A stretch of 64,000 bases of DNA. It comes from Microstegium vimineum (lineage: Eukaryota; Streptophyta; Magnoliopsida; Poales; Poaceae). Each line of letters opens with the position of its first letter. Positions within the stretch are counted from its first letter, which is position 1. The notes under the pieces are model-generated. The model saw nothing but the letters and a program-made list of their open reading frames with translations. It searched no databases and was not told the origin of the DNA. The stretch spans positions 13,615,498-13,679,497 of the forward strand of contig CM039141.1 in assembly GCA_022036555.1 (NCBI GenBank), written 5' to 3'. This document shows positions 1 through 12,277 of this stretch, piece by piece. A program made the position numbers and the translations under genes.

Positions 1-181
1 AAAACCAACACGTCAACCACCCCCTCCCGAAGCAACCCGCACTTTCTTTTTTTCCGCCTTCCTTTCCCCGTGCAACAAACGCAAACGCGACCCAACGAAT
101 CGAATCAAATTCGCCGCCCACCTCGTCGGCGTCGGCGCCAGCGGCCTCGAGCCCAAGCCTCCGTCCGATCAGCCACCGGAG
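1..181 (+). other. 5' flank and 5' UTR of the FREE1-like gene
   Basis: Pyrimidine-rich and C-rich sequence leading to the start codon at 182. It has no protein homology that I recognise. The transcription start and core promoter probably lie at or before the left edge of the window, because no convincing TATA element is visible here. Confidence 0.5.
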
Positions 182-3100
182 ATGCAGCACGGGAGCGGCG
201 ACTACGCGTCCTCCGCCCCCTCCGGCCACTACTACCAGCACGAGTACGCGCCTCCCGGCTCGAACCCCTATCCAGCCGCCACCGACGCCCCGGCGCCGGG
301 GGCAGCGGCGGGGGGCTACGCCTCCGCGCCGCCCTACTCTCTCGGCGGCGGCTACCCCGACCAGCCACCTTCCGCCCCGGCCTACTCGCAACCACCCTCC
401 GCCCCGGTCTACTCGCAGCCGCCGCCCCAGCCCCAGCACGGCGCCGGGTACCCGCCCTACAACACCAACCCCACGACCTACCCGCCGGAGGCGTATTACA
501 CCTACACGCCGCCGCCCACCCAGACCCCGGCCCCGCTGCCTGCGGAGTCCAACCCCACGCAGCTGCCCTACGACGCCCCGTACTACGGGGGCGGGTACCA
601 GCCGCCGGCCGCGGGGTACGACAACGAGGACTACCTGAACGACGGCGCGTATGCGTACAGCGGCGGCGGTGGCTCGGAGCCGTACGGGGCGCGTGGCACG
701 GCCCCTGCGCGGTCGGGATCCGCGCTTTTTGATGACTATGGGCGGTCGATCAGTGCCCCATCTGATGACTATGGGCGCTCGATCAGTGCCACATCTGGAT
801 TGGAGGAGCAATCGTGGGGCAGTGGTGGCGGTGGCGGAGGGGGTGGGAGCTATGGGGTGATCGCAAAGGCCCTTCCAAAGGCGGAAACACATGAGGATGC
901 AAGTGGTGGTGCACAGAAGTTTCGGGTTAAGCTACTGCCAGAGGGTGCTGGGAACCCTACTGATGTGCTTTGCCAGGTACAGTGATGATAAGATTGATGA
1001 AATTATGCATCATTGGCAAAATTTGTTTGAAGACTGGGTGGTCTTGAATGATATTATTCTAGGATTCACTAATTTTCCTTGTGAATTCCTTTAACTCCTT
1101 GAACACACATCTAGTATTTCTTGTTTATAGGACAAATATAAAATCAACTATCATTTTGGTATATGAAATGTCTTGGTGGTGGTGCTGCAGATTGGTCTAG
1201 ATGGAATTCGCATGCTTGATCCAAGTACAAGCAGGACCCTAAGGATTTATCCGCTCGATTCACTTACAAGATGGGAGGTGAGTTGGCCACTTTCTTCCTA
1301 TGAAGATGATATCTTTGTAAAACACAAATTCGTTACAGTTTTTATATTAATGTTTGTTTGCTCTGCTTATTTAGGTTTTGGATGCAACTGTATTTGCATT
1401 GTGGGCGAAGACATCAGTGGATGCTGAACCAAAGAGAATTAGGCTGAAGTCAAGCAGTTATACTTCCAATACTATGCTTGACACTGTGACGGCAGCAACA
1501 GTGCAGGTATTGCAGCAACACTGTTTCTCCTATCCCTGATAGTATTTAGCCTCATATTTTCTACTAGATGCTTCTGTGATGATGCCTTAGTTTCTGTGAT
1601 GATACACATCTTTTTGCTTCCGGCCTTTTTGTCTTTGTTGTTGCTTCATATCTGAACTAAATCTGTAATGAAAAGCCAGAAGATTTAATCGTATCTGCTA
1701 GAATGCATCAGTTTTCATTTAGTCCAACATGTTTATCGTCATGCCCATCAGTAAGGAGTTCATATCTTATTTTTTTACATATTTTACCTCTATTGGTTAT
1801 GGATTGTATAAACTTATATCTTGTCAGTACCAAAAGTAATCAATAGGAACAGTTGTTAGAGGAGAAAGTAATACATAAATAGTTTCCAAATAAACTTCTA
1901 TAAAGCTGGAGGTTGTTTCAATGAAATTGTATTCTAGTTTTCCACATTGCTAAATGAGACATAACACATAACCTGTAAAATGTCTTGTTGTTCTTTATTG
2001 TCATATTTACATTTTAAATTACTTCTATCCCAATGTTCGCTCTGTATGAACCACATTTTTTTTTATTTCATAAAAAGGGATACAAATTGGATAACTTGGA
2101 TATCAGATGGGATTCTAATCTTTTTCCTATTGAAACGGTCCTGTTTTCTATTATGTAATTTTCAGCACAAATATAGGCTGCAGAAAACTTTAAATTGTTT
2201 TTCCTGGTGGTCTATTTTATTCAGTGGATTATTTATTCATGCAATGATTTAAGCAATTTTGCCTTTTGATGAATTGAGCAGCGCTTCTTAACTTTGTGCT
2301 TCTGTCTAATTAGTTTAAGGAGATAGGTGGAGATGCAAGAAGCAAAGGAGCAGTGGAAACTGGCAAACCTTCAGTACAATCAAATGAGAAAAAGAAAGGT
2401 TTTGATTGGATGTTTACAAAACCTGTTGATGAAGTGAAAGACCATTGGGTATGCTGAGCCTGAGCTGTATTATGCGTTGACTGCTTCCAATATTCTTGGA
2501 ATCATTTTGATTTAAGCTATTTGATCGCTTATATTGTTTGCATGTTATTTTTCATAAGAATGTCTGCTTACCTGCTAGCATATAGTTGACTATCTGTATT
2601 TTCTAAGTTTTCATTGAACATTTTGTCAGCTCATGTTTGTGCTTCAGTTATATTAATTATATGTTAATATGCCACTGTTATTGATCTTATTCTAAGTTCT
2701 TGACAATATTTATTATATTGTATCAATGTATCACCCTTTCTAATGATTATTTTTATTCACTTGTAATTTTGTTAAGTTTGTGCAATACATTTGATTTTGT
2801 ACCTTATAGGTCCCAGATGAGGTTGCCAAGAAGTGCCACTCGTGCGCTGTTGATTTTAGCCATTTCAATCGCAGGGTAATCTATATAGCATATTTGTCCA
2901 CATATTCATTATCTCTTATGGTAAAATTCTAAGTCTTGAGATGGGTTCCTTTCTCGCAGCATCATTGTCGGAACTGTGGTGAAATCTTTTGTGACAAATG
3001 CAGTCAGGGAAGAATTGCTCTGACAGCTGAGGATAATGCTCCACTTGTCAGAGTTTGTGATAGATGCATGGTAGGTTCTGCTACTTGATTGTTACTCATA

Positions 3101-6100
3101 ATTTCTTTATTCTTGCATTGATTGGTTGCTTGCTTCAACGTTTGTTTTATACCGTTAGCTCTTTGCTTCAACTCCAATTTTATGGGCACCAGCATTGTTA
3201 GAACAGATTACCCAGTAGTAGTTAGTTCAGTCATCACTTCTTCGTTGTTAGCCTTTTGGAACCAGGATTACACTGTTACTTCTATGTAGCTAAGGTTGTT
3301 AGCCTTTTGGAACCAGGATTACACTGTTACTTCTATGCTCCACTTGTCAGAGTCATCACTTATATGTAGTGTGTCTTGCTGATTTTCTTTGATAATGTTA
3401 CTTCAGAGTGGGGCCACCCTATATAGCTAAGGTTATTTGGTTATTGCTGTTCTCTGCCTAATTATTACTTCCTAATTCTTGTTTGGAGAATGTATTTCTG
3501 TATTGTTAGTATTGACTTAAATATATCTTGGCTATATTTATATTTATGGTGTTAACCACCCTGTATGTTTTATTTTTGAAAGGACCGTGATGCCTAAGAA
3601 GGGGGGGGGGGGGGGGTGAATTAGGTCACTAAAAAACTACTCTCTTTTCTATGGCCTCTTTTTCTAACCTTAGCAAAACCTATGCAAAAGGTAAACTATC
3701 TAGTAGTGCAACTATGGTTTTGCTAAGTGTTGCTATCTCTACCGCAAAAAGAGTTAAGCAACCTAGTTTCCAAACCTATCAACTAAGCTAGGAAAGGTAA
3801 AGAACACAAGGTAAACTAAGTAAGTGCGGAAGGTAAAGAGTAAGGTAGAGATGCAAACTCCCGTCGACGACTCCGGTATTTTTACCGAGGTATCGAGAAG
3901 CGCGCAAGCTTCCCCCTAGTCCTCGTTGGAGCCCCTCGCGAGGAATCCCGCGCAAGGGCCAAGCTCCCGGTCGGGTAACTCCGTGGATAGCCTCGGGCTC
4001 TCCCCACGCGCAAGTGGGTCTCCGATGTGCCTTCCGGCAAGCCTCTCCCGGATGCTCTCCGCCGTCTTCACTATCAAGCTTCCGGCCGAAACGCCGCGGG
4101 CCTTGTTCCCTTCGGTACACCGGTGGCGGCCACACCACAAACGCGGTTGGTGTGATTGCGCAAGATTACAAGCCCCACCGAGTACAAGCTTGGTGCGCGC
4201 AAGCACCCTTTGATCAAGAGGTTTACAAACCTCACTAACACTAGGCTTACACCTAGAGCAAGCGCATATGAGTGGTCTAACTAACCTAAGCACTTCGCAA
4301 AGCACTTATGCTAATCACCAAGTATATCTCTAAGCACTATGCATATGGAGAGCACTAGAATTGTGTATCAACACCTTGGAATGTTTCTCAAGTCTCCTCT
4401 CTCTCATTTGGCCGGCCATGGGTGGTATATATAGGCCCCAAGCCCTCTGCGTACCTCCGGACGCAGACAACAGCGGGGGTCCGAACAATCGCGTGCGCGT
4501 CCGGACCTTCCAACGGTCTTCTGTGCGCTGCAGCTGACAGTGGGTCCGGACGCATCCTTTGGTCCGGAGTCCACAATCCGGACAGCGTCCGGAGCCTTCA
4601 CGCGTTTCTGGAACCTCTCTGCATAGAGTCCGGACGCCACTGTTGGTCCGGACCCCATGCTCCGGTCAGCGTCCGGAGTCCGTCCGGAGTCCTTCGTACT
4701 CCTCTGGAACCTCTCTGCATGAGGTCCGGACGCCACTGTTGGTCCAGACCCCATGCTCCGGTCAGCGTCCGGAGTCCTTCGTGCTCTCGGGTTCTTCTCT
4801 GTGTGCGTCCGGACGCAAGCACCAATGGTCCGGACACGTACTGTTCACAGCGTCCGGACTCTCTGAATTTCGCAGACCAAACCCTAGGCGTCCGGACGCA
4901 TCCGCAATGGTCCGGACCCTAGAAATCGTAGCGTCCAGAGCTCGTTTCTTCACTGTTTTCCCCTCGGGTGATTTCCAAAAGTCCGGACGCGAGGCGACGA
5001 GCGTCCGGAGGACTTTGTATCTTCGCGGTCTTGCTTCCGAGTAGGTTCCATCCTCCATGCTTGAACTATGCTTGATCTTTTAGGTCTTCTATATGCTTCA
5101 AATGTCTTGTTTGCGGTGTTGCCTAAGTCCAAAGCATGTTTGCACCCTATTGGACTACAAAATAAACACTTGCAAATACGTTAGTCCAATTTGGTTATGT
5201 TGATCATCAAACACCAAAATCCAAACTAAATGGGACACGAGGACCATGTTCCTTACAATTTTTCTTCTTGCTTTGCTACTTGTAAGTTCTGTTTTATTAA
5301 CTTCCTAACTGCATCAGATGGTTCAGGAGTTTCTGATACGTTTATATGGAAACTATGATTTTCTATTGGTGAAGTTGCTATGCCATGTGTTCATATTAGT
5401 TCTTATGTTGTACAGGCTGAGGTCACTCAAAGGCTTAGCATTGCGGAATCTGCCAACAGATCTGCAACTGTGCAAAGTCATGAAGATCTTGCAAGAAAAC
5501 TGAAGGTAATATACTGTTTTTTCCTGTCATATATTCAGTTAAGTGGCTGTGCACTTGAATTATTTGTGCATGCTTGGTTTGAGGCCAAGAGTTGTGAAAG
5601 TACTCCATTTAAAAAATGTTAGGCAGATTAGAATTCCAAAATGACAAACATCTGTCGAAATATATGTATATTTAGTCCAGTTATGCATCAATAGCTTCGT
5701 GTGTCACATATAATTGGTAATATATATTGTAAGAGGAACTAATGGAACTGAACCTCCGTAGTACAAATTTGTGATGAAAGGGTTGGGCTGGGAACAAATC
5801 CCATATAACCGAACGGAGCCTAAAAGGATATGGGGGGAGTATTTGGTTCACTACCAGAAATGTGGCAGGATTTCATTTCCTTAAGCATGGCTAAATTGTG
5901 GGTGGCCAATTTCAGAATTAAATTTGGTTTTCCATGTTTTGTTGAGTTCTGACAGGGTAAAAGTAGTCACTAAAGCACCAAAGAGGTCAGTACAAGCAAT
6001 GCCAGCATTCTCTGACGATGATTGGCAATATTGTTGTTGTAATGCTCATTGTATTAAAAGCTTCGATCATGCTTGAGGACGTTTTACTAATCTACCTGCA

Positions 6101-6651
6101 AGTTTCATGTAATTTTAGTTCAAGAACTAAATTAATGAAGTTGCAAATGAAAAGCAAATTGCACATCATTTTGGTTATTCACAATGCAAATGAAAACAAG
6201 ATAATCATAAAGCTGTAATAATATATGTTTTGTTTTGAGATATAATGATTCTAACAAAATTATGTTGTGATTAGGAGGAAATGGAGAAAAACCGCAAGTC
6301 TTCAGGTACTTCTTTCTTCCCATCCCTTTTACAAGTTCAAATTACATAGATTATGAGCGCATCAGAATTATGAAATTTCTGTTCGAAAAGGTCCAGCATC
6401 TGGTGGTGGTGCATCTGGTACCAGAATGAGGGAAGTTGCTTGCCCTACCTGCACGGTCCATCTTCAGGTATGTCAAAAAGTTACTGTCGCCGCATATAAC
6501 ACAGTTTCTTTTATTCTCCTAGTAATTATCCATTTAGTATGTCCTAATAACTACTGTGGTTGTGGAATTGCAGGTTCAGGTTCCAACATCTGGCTCAGAG
6601 ACAGTGGAGTGTGGAGTGTGCCAGCATGCCTTCCTTGTCAGTGCCAATTGA
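182..6651 (+). CDS. FREE1: FREE1/FYVE1-like ESCRT-associated FYVE-domain protein (10 coding exons)
   Basis: Exons 182-976, 1191-1277, 1375-1506, 2314-2448, 2810-2875, 2960-3070, 5416-5505, 6275-6305, 6391-6467, 6574-6651 all have GT-AG borders and join in frame to 533 residues. Residues 1-265 are a low-complexity Pro/Gly/Tyr-rich region with two PSAP motifs and a doubled DDYGRSIS. The FYVE zinc finger spans about 383-445: HW, then RRHHCRNCGEIFC, then RVCDRC. Residues 443-483 look like a coiled coil. The C-terminus has two CxxC pairs (CPTC, CGVC) and ends FLVSAN, as I remember for Arabidopsis FREE1. In that family FREE1 binds PI3P and ubiquitin, contacts ESCRT-I VPS23 through P(S/T)AP-like motifs, and sorts cargo at multivesicular bodies. 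It is shorter than the Arabidopsis protein (about 600 residues), mainly in the N-terminal region. Intron 6 carries a transposable element; the splice sites look intact. Confidence 0.9.
3244..3353. repeat. Short tandem duplication with a copied exon fragment in FREE1 intron 6
   Basis: A 43-bp block at 3244-3286 is repeated at 3295-3337 with a 51-bp period. The second copy runs directly into about 19 bp (about 3335-3353) identical to part of exon 6 (about 3036-3054, the codons around APLVR). That is followed by a short block also found at about 3229-3239. This looks like templated filler DNA from break repair. Confidence 0.75.
3590..5260. mobile_element. Non-autonomous grass repeat element in FREE1 intron 6
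   Basis: It begins at a poly-G run followed by GTGAATTAGG and ends near CCATGTTCCTTACA. The termini and a mid-element block (ACCGAGGTATCG, then CCTCGTTGGAG) are of a kind I recall as very common in grass genomes. A second element with the same opening (GAGGGGGTGAATAG) lies at 50.6-51.6 kb. There is no transposase frame; the open frames inside are chance GC-rich frames. The superfamily is not clear to me and I found no convincing target-site duplication. Confidence 0.6.
4450..5025. repeat. Array of TCCGGA palindromic hexamers
   Basis: By eye there are about 19 copies of TCCGGA in about 570 bp, most inside GTCCGGAC or GCGTCCGGAG. They are separated by 15-60 bp of partly repeated sequence containing CTGGAACCTCTCTGCAT. 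The array fills the right half of the intron-6 element. Confidence 0.8.
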
Positions 6652-8703
6652 TACACCGGGGAGACAGTGCATGCTATAGAAATTATTCTGTTGATAACTA
6701 TTCCTTTTTTGTTATACTGTATACATAATAAGTGTGTGTTCTGCCAGCCTGTACATGTTTCTTTGATTGTGTTGGTGATCACGGTTAGGATATGTTTCTC
6801 TTTGCCCCTGTACATGGGTGAATTCCAATTCGGGAGTATTGCAATGTTGGATGTATGCAGAGAATACCATTAGATTATACTCGGTGGAGCCTGAAGAGTG
6901 AAGACTGCTCACGCACGCGTGTGACGTCCGCATTATGTCTGCTTGAGGTTCTATCATGCTGCTTCTTTAGTGCCTTTTCAGTGTCAAAAAAAGGGTTTCT
7001 GTTTTGTAGAAAATTTTGTACAGAATGTCACCTGACAGCTATCAGCGGATTGATGTGCGTGTTTTGCATAATAGCAAGTGTGGAGCTCTGTCCTGTTGGA
7101 ACTTTTGGACCATCCTACGTCGTGACCCGGCGGAAGTGCCGCATGTTTGAGCGTTCGCCTTTTGGCAATACATTGTTATGGCAAACACAATCGATTTTCT
7201 AGAGAAAATCGATGCCAGGCAGACAGGAGCCCAAAGATGCGATTGTAAATTGGGCCAAGTTGGAACAAGCATGTCGCTCTATTCAACTCAAAAAACCAGC
7301 TGCCGGTCTCTTGTTCAACTAATCCATCATTCCCCTCGAACAGGCATTCTTGGCAAACAAACAGGGTTCAGAAAAAAAAAAAGGGCCATCAAATGATCAA
7401 ACCCAAAGCAGCTGTACATTCTCTGCGCAGCTAGCTTTGGAGAGCTTTCTACTGCTCGTTCCATCGAGGCAAATATCGCAGGGAGGGAAGGAGGGCCCAT
7501 CATCATCCATGTGACAGGCATCCATGCCAAGGGCCCAGCACAGCTGCATCCTCTGGCGTAGGCTGTAGCCTTTGTCTACGAGCTTAGCATCATACATGTA
7601 CACGCGTAGATGGATGGCAGTGGCACACGTTATCCGGCCGGTACGCGCTCGCGCGGCGCCTCTACATCTACATACACGTCGCTGTGCTTGTGCCGGTTGC
7701 CGGGCACGGCGGTGCGGCATGTTGCTGGCATGATTGGTCGCCATGGAGCCTAGAAAGCAGCGTCCACGGCGCGCGCCCGCCTCGGATAAGCCGCGGCGCA
7801 AGCACCATCATCGTGTTCCTGAAAGCGTTGTATCATGAAGCAGGCCTGCCTGCAGCATTGCCAAGCACGGACTCGAGTAGCAAGCAAGCAGTTCAGTCCG
7901 TGCAGGTGCTGTGCGGGCAGACGCTGAAAGACTCGACAACGAATGACAACTGCACTCCCATGGCTAAAGAAAGCCTACCTAGGCGATACAGAAACCGGAG
8001 CAGGCTCTAGAGGTGCCATGTTTCGACGTGATCTGATGAGTGTGTAGAAGCTGCGTGCTGCTCCCGGCTGCGGCTGCGGCTGGCCCTGGCCTAATCCGGC
8101 ATGGCAGCGGCGGCGTCAGCCTGACGGATGTTCACGTCGAAGATGCAGAGCTGAGGTGCTTGAGTTTCTGCATGTACTCCTACTTCTCTTCTGCTGCTAA
8201 AATGCTGTAGCATCCAACACAAAGTTCGACGGAAAAATTCCTCCCGAGCAGGCTAATCGATTGTGAGATCGTGCTGTCTTTTTGACCGGCAATTTGGCAA
8301 CGGCCGGACGGTATGATTACTTGGCACCTGACTTTCTTGTCAGTGTGTGTATTCTGTCTTTGTACAATCAACCTTTGACAGTAGTTGTGCTGCTGACGAG
8401 AATAAATTAGGGGAGATTTGATCATTTCTCGACGAAAAGAAAAACAGTCAATGAGTTTTGTGCTCTGTATATACGAAGTTGTATTTGCCCACCCGCTCTG
8501 AACTCTGAATAATCTTGCAAAGGCATCTGATGCAACAAAAATACAGTAGCACCTTTCTGAATTTCTGAAAGATGCACCAATATATAGCATGTAGGAGTAC
8601 GTAAGAACCAAACGTCTCAATTATCCTCAGGCAATTCTCGTCTGCTTTTGGATAGCGTGGTGTGTTTCTGTTTCGCATGTGGACGCTGCACAAACTTGCA
8701 TGG
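6652..8703. other. FREE1 3' UTR and intergenic sequence
   Basis: The first few hundred bases are AT-rich and are probably the FREE1 3' UTR and downstream DNA. The remainder shows no gene I can support. Open frames on both strands are short and have no recognisable domains. Confidence 0.4.
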
Positions 8704-8895
8704 CCTTTCCCCACTTCACTGATGCCTGACATGTATACTCCTATATTGGGCCATATATACTCTTTCCTCACTTCAGTAAAACCACCCTTTTTCTGTTCAT
8801 GAAGCCTGACATGTATACTCCTATATTGGGCCATATATATATAGTCTTTCCCCACTTCACTATAATCCCACTTTTCTGTTCCTGAAGCCAGACAT
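8704..8895. repeat. About 80-bp tandem repeat, roughly two copies
   Basis: The block beginning GCCTGACATGTATACTCC at 8724 recurs at 8804, followed by a partial third copy near 8887. Each copy includes CTATATTGGGCCATATATA and CCCACTTCAC. A repeat unit explains the open frame crossing it; there is no protein support. Confidence 0.7.
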
Positions 8896-10178
8896 CCCCC
8901 ATATGTCCATACTATTTCTCGCCCGTGAACCTTCCGTATACTGCTAAGAGCCAAGGCATAGAAGAAAGTAAAGAGCGCGAAGGGAATCTCATCCAACTGA
9001 ATTTCCTCCAGTACTGGCTGCAAGTCTGCAACTATCACGTACAGTGCAGGATCAAATTGTCAGTTTGGTGGGTGATGCCAGACTACTACTAAACAATAGC
9101 ACCAACCATCATCTTGGACAAACTCCCCAATATAAAAAAAAAACAAAAAAACAAGTTGTCCGCAAAGGATTATTGGAGATCCCATCTTTGAATTGCCACC
9201 CCGGCCGTTTGATACAGTGGAAACGATAAGTTGCCAGTCTGAAAAGAGGCCATGAGCTTGCAACCAATAGTCCATATGCCAACCATCGTCTGGCAGTTTG
9301 GACATTTGACGTTACCCGTGCCCATTATCACGTTATGCATTGATGAGATCAAGACATCAACAAGTGCATGCCATCCTCTCTGTCCAGAAGAGCAAATTTG
9401 TATCGTTGCATTGCATCCAAGGGACAGGCATGCATGAAGCCGCATCAGCCATGCTTTGCTGCCCAGGCCAGGCGCCTCTACCACCACCCGGCCAGTTAGC
9501 TCAAACTCACCCATCAGACCATCAGTCTCCGCTGCCCAGGACCCTCGGTAGCCAAGCAGTAATCAAGCGAGAGAGGCAGGCTAGCTGCTGGATGGACGAC
9601 AGCCGATACATAGGGCTGGGTAGGGTAGAATATGGACCTCCAATATAATCGTCCGTTCCATTGGGCTGCTGCGCAGATAATGCAATGTATCCATGGATGG
9701 TGGTGGTTGCGATGGGGACGTGAGCGAGAGAATTGTTCGAGTGGCCACAGGCCAACCAACAGGTGATCGGTCGGGCCGGGCTGATAGATGATCCATCTAT
9801 CGGTGGTTCGATTGGATCCTTGCCCACGGTAACAAATTAAATCCGGATGTTCTCTCTTCCATCATATCAGATGGAAGCATCGTGTATGGCTTCATTCATT
9901 CGTTGCAATGGAACCTAGCTATTGGATCGAGGTCGTTGGAGGTCGACGATGTCCTTTTCTTAGCTTGTGAACTGGACAACACGTACTGAATTCGTAGCCG
10001 TGACCGTGAGGGCCGTTTCTCTGAACAACTAACTAGCTGATGAGGCTTACGGCCTGATTAGGCTTTACGCATGCCGTACGTTAGGCGTGTCAGTGCGCTG
10101 CTCCTACAGTCCTATTGCATGCCCTCGTAGTAGTAGTACTACATGCTACAGCGCTAAGCACAAGACGGGACATGCAAC
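8896..10178. other. Intergenic, no gene recognised
   Basis: Unique-looking sequence without recognised coding content, RNA gene or clear transposon ends. Confidence 0.35.
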
Positions 10179-10504
10179 TAAGGGGTTGTTTAGTTATAGG
10201 GACTTATCTGTCACATCGGATGTCTAGACACTAATTAGGAGTATTAAATATAGACTATTTATAAAACTAATTTGTCAGCCGAAGACTATTTTACGAAACA
10301 AATCTATTGATATAAAATAGTCTATGATTTGACAATATAGTGCTACAGTAAACATATGTTAACGATGGATTAATTTGACTTGATAGATTCGTCTCGTGAA
10401 GTAATTAGTTTTATAATATAAATTATATTTAATTTATTTAATTAGTATCAAACATTCGATGTGATAAGGAACTAAAAAAAGTCCCACAACCAAACCCCCC
10501 CTAA
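10179..10504. mobile_element. Tourist-like MITE (PIF/Harbinger type) with TAA target duplication
   Basis: The element at 10182-10501 has imperfect terminal inverted repeats: GGGGTTGTTTAGTTATAGGG on the left, and on the right the reverse complement of AAGTCCCACAACCAAACCCC. It is flanked by TAA on both sides (10179-10181 and 10502-10504). The interior is AT-rich and non-coding. Length, TIR and TSD fit the Tourist group. Confidence 0.8.
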
Positions 10505-10965
10505 CACACACGCTCGCGAATCCAGAGAATCGATGTAGGAGTAGTGATGAGAGCAGGTGCCCGGCGTGTGGTTTGTCTGGCGCGCGGCAGCCATCGTCCC
10601 CGCGCTCTGCTCATCTGAGGCTCTGCGGCCCACCGCCTGAGCACCCAACTCGTCCGAATTCCTCAAGCCGCCCCTCTGCTCACGTACGTGCTCTTGCTAG
10701 GCCACCGCCTAAACCAACCAACTGCGGATTTCACTCAGACGCCGAAAACCTTCAAACGGGACGGTCTAAACGCACGGCGGCGACTTTGCTCCGCCAGAAA
10801 GACTACTGGAGGGCCGTGGCCAATCAAACACAACTCGGTACGTGTGGCTATTCGCCTAAAGTTCGTCTCAAGACCGGCCAAAATCCAGCTGGCGCTTTTG
10901 CTAGATTTTCTGCAAATCCCGCCGTGACTCGGGGAGCTGTATGTCCACACATACGGCGTGCGGAA
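10505..10965. other. Intergenic, no gene recognised
   Basis: Moderately GC-rich DNA between a MITE and a hAT element. Overlapping open frames on both strands have no recognisable domain. Confidence 0.35.
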
Positions 10966-11269
10966 CAGGGTTTTCCCTACCGTAACCCTACCGTTTTGCC
11001 GTCGGAACTGGTGGCCGGCGGTTTGTCGGTTACCGACGGTAACCGTCCAAACCGGCCCCAAACAGAACGGTTTAGATTTTGAATTCAAATGACGTAGTTC
11101 AAACGGTCAGCAACCGGTAACCGATCGGTTAGGGCCGGTTACTGTCCGATTTGGACTGATTAATGGCTGCCTGCATCTGAGTCTCGTATTCGTCATCGTC
11201 AAGGGGGTGGTTGCCCTCCGCTGCAGCAGCCTCTCGTGTAACCCTCTGCCGAGAGCGGTCACTAGTTGT

Positions 11270-11488
11270 CTACCTAGTTCTGTCGATGTCCTGCTGAAAG
11301 TACTCCCGGACTTCTTTGGGCACCTTGCTGCAGTGGATCACCTCCGTCCCGCGCGCAGCCAAATGTTGCTTCAATCGGGAAGCACCACCCCCTGCTTTTT
11401 GTGTATAACAGTAATTGCATCTCCAACCAGGAGCAAGATTCTCACCATGCTTCCATACCACGTCTTTCGGCATTGTCTTCCTGCACAA
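11270..11488 (-). pseudogene. hAT transposase fragment, BED-type zinc finger
   Basis: A 72-residue open frame contains WRCNYC, then GGGASRLKQHLA and a following HC, the C-x2-C...H-x-C/H pattern of BED fingers in plant hAT transposases. KVPKEVREYF follows, as is usual in that family. Below 11270 the minus strand still reads residues typical of the next segment (LDDDEYETQMQAA) but with a stop between, so the frame is broken. The rest of the transposase is missing. It is a relic and not a host gene. Confidence 0.75.
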
Positions 11489-11529
11489 ATGGATAACACA
11501 AACAAATCGAACACATGCATCAAATCACA

Positions 11530-11785
11530 TCGCAAATAAACCTAAATCCTAACATACACCTAGATCCTACCTAAATCCTAAATCCTAAATCCTACATACA
11601 TCCTAAAGCAAATCCAACCGTAAATCCTAAATCCTAAACCAAATAAACCTAACTCCTACATACATCCTAAATGAAATCCTACCTAAATCCTACAATAAAT
11701 ATTTTCTACATCCTATACTCCATCAATCCTACATCCTAAATCTTGTTCTAACTAAATCCTACAACTAAAACAACTACAAATGCAA
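11530..11785. repeat. Degenerate CCTAAAT-type simple repeat
   Basis: Many imperfect copies of AAATCCTA/CCTAAAT cover about 250 bp inside the hAT element. The unit resembles the plant telomere repeat CCCTAAA but consistently lacks one C, so I read it as a simple repeat and not an interstitial telomere. Confidence 0.7.
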
Positions 11786-12277
11786 GGAAATGAAAAAAAA
11801 AGCTTACCTTCGTGCGCACCGGTCGGTTACCGCTCGGGGGCGGAGGATCTGGCGACGGGGGCGGTTACCGACCCGTTTCATCGGTAACTGACTCGCGGCG
11901 GCGGAGCGCGCGGCGCACGGGCGGATAGGGTTGTTGGAGCCGACAGCCCCCCCCCCCCCCCCCCGCCCTCTGCCTGCCTTGTATGAGGCGCCTGGACGAA
12001 ATGGGCCGCATGGGCCCTTAACGGGTCGGCCGGTTTTTTTTCTTTTTTTTTTCAAACTTGTACACGTCAAAATAAATAGCAAACGAACTCCAATTTGAAA
12101 AATTTGTACACCATTTGACTTTATAAATCATGAACTATTTTTAGGAATTTTTTCAGCATTTTCCATTTTTCGAAATTTAAATTTGAAATTTGAATTCAAA
12201 CCGGTACCGAAACCGAACCGGTGGTGGACGGTAACGGCGGTAACCGGTCGGTTACCGAACAGGTTCCGTGAACCCTG

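Larger units (their letters stand above)
10966..12277 (-). mobile_element. Internally deleted hAT transposon
   Basis: The ends are CAGGGTTTTCC on the left and the inverse of GGAACC...GAACCCTG on the right, the CAGGGTT type of hAT terminus. Subterminal regions are dense in GGTTACC/GGTAACC motifs in both orientations. The interior holds the N-terminal BED finger of a transposase on the minus strand, but the catalytic and dimerisation regions are absent. The flanking 8-mers (GTGCGGAA and CTCGAAAC) do not match, so the target duplication has decayed or my borders are slightly off. Confidence 0.7.

Noticed and set aside
4388..5132. Several overlapping open frames on both strands near the TCCGGA array
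   Set aside because: They are produced by the repeated GC-rich hexamer array of the transposable element and share no protein features.
5790..5905. Possible MITE ends in FREE1 intron 7 (CCGAACGGAGCCTA, then GGGGGAGTATTTGGTTC)
   Set aside because: The words resemble ends of common grass MITEs, but no matching partner ends or target duplication could be paired.
11530..11785. Interstitial telomere repeat
   Set aside because: The unit is CCTAAAT with irregular spacing, not CCCTAAA; a simple repeat fits better.
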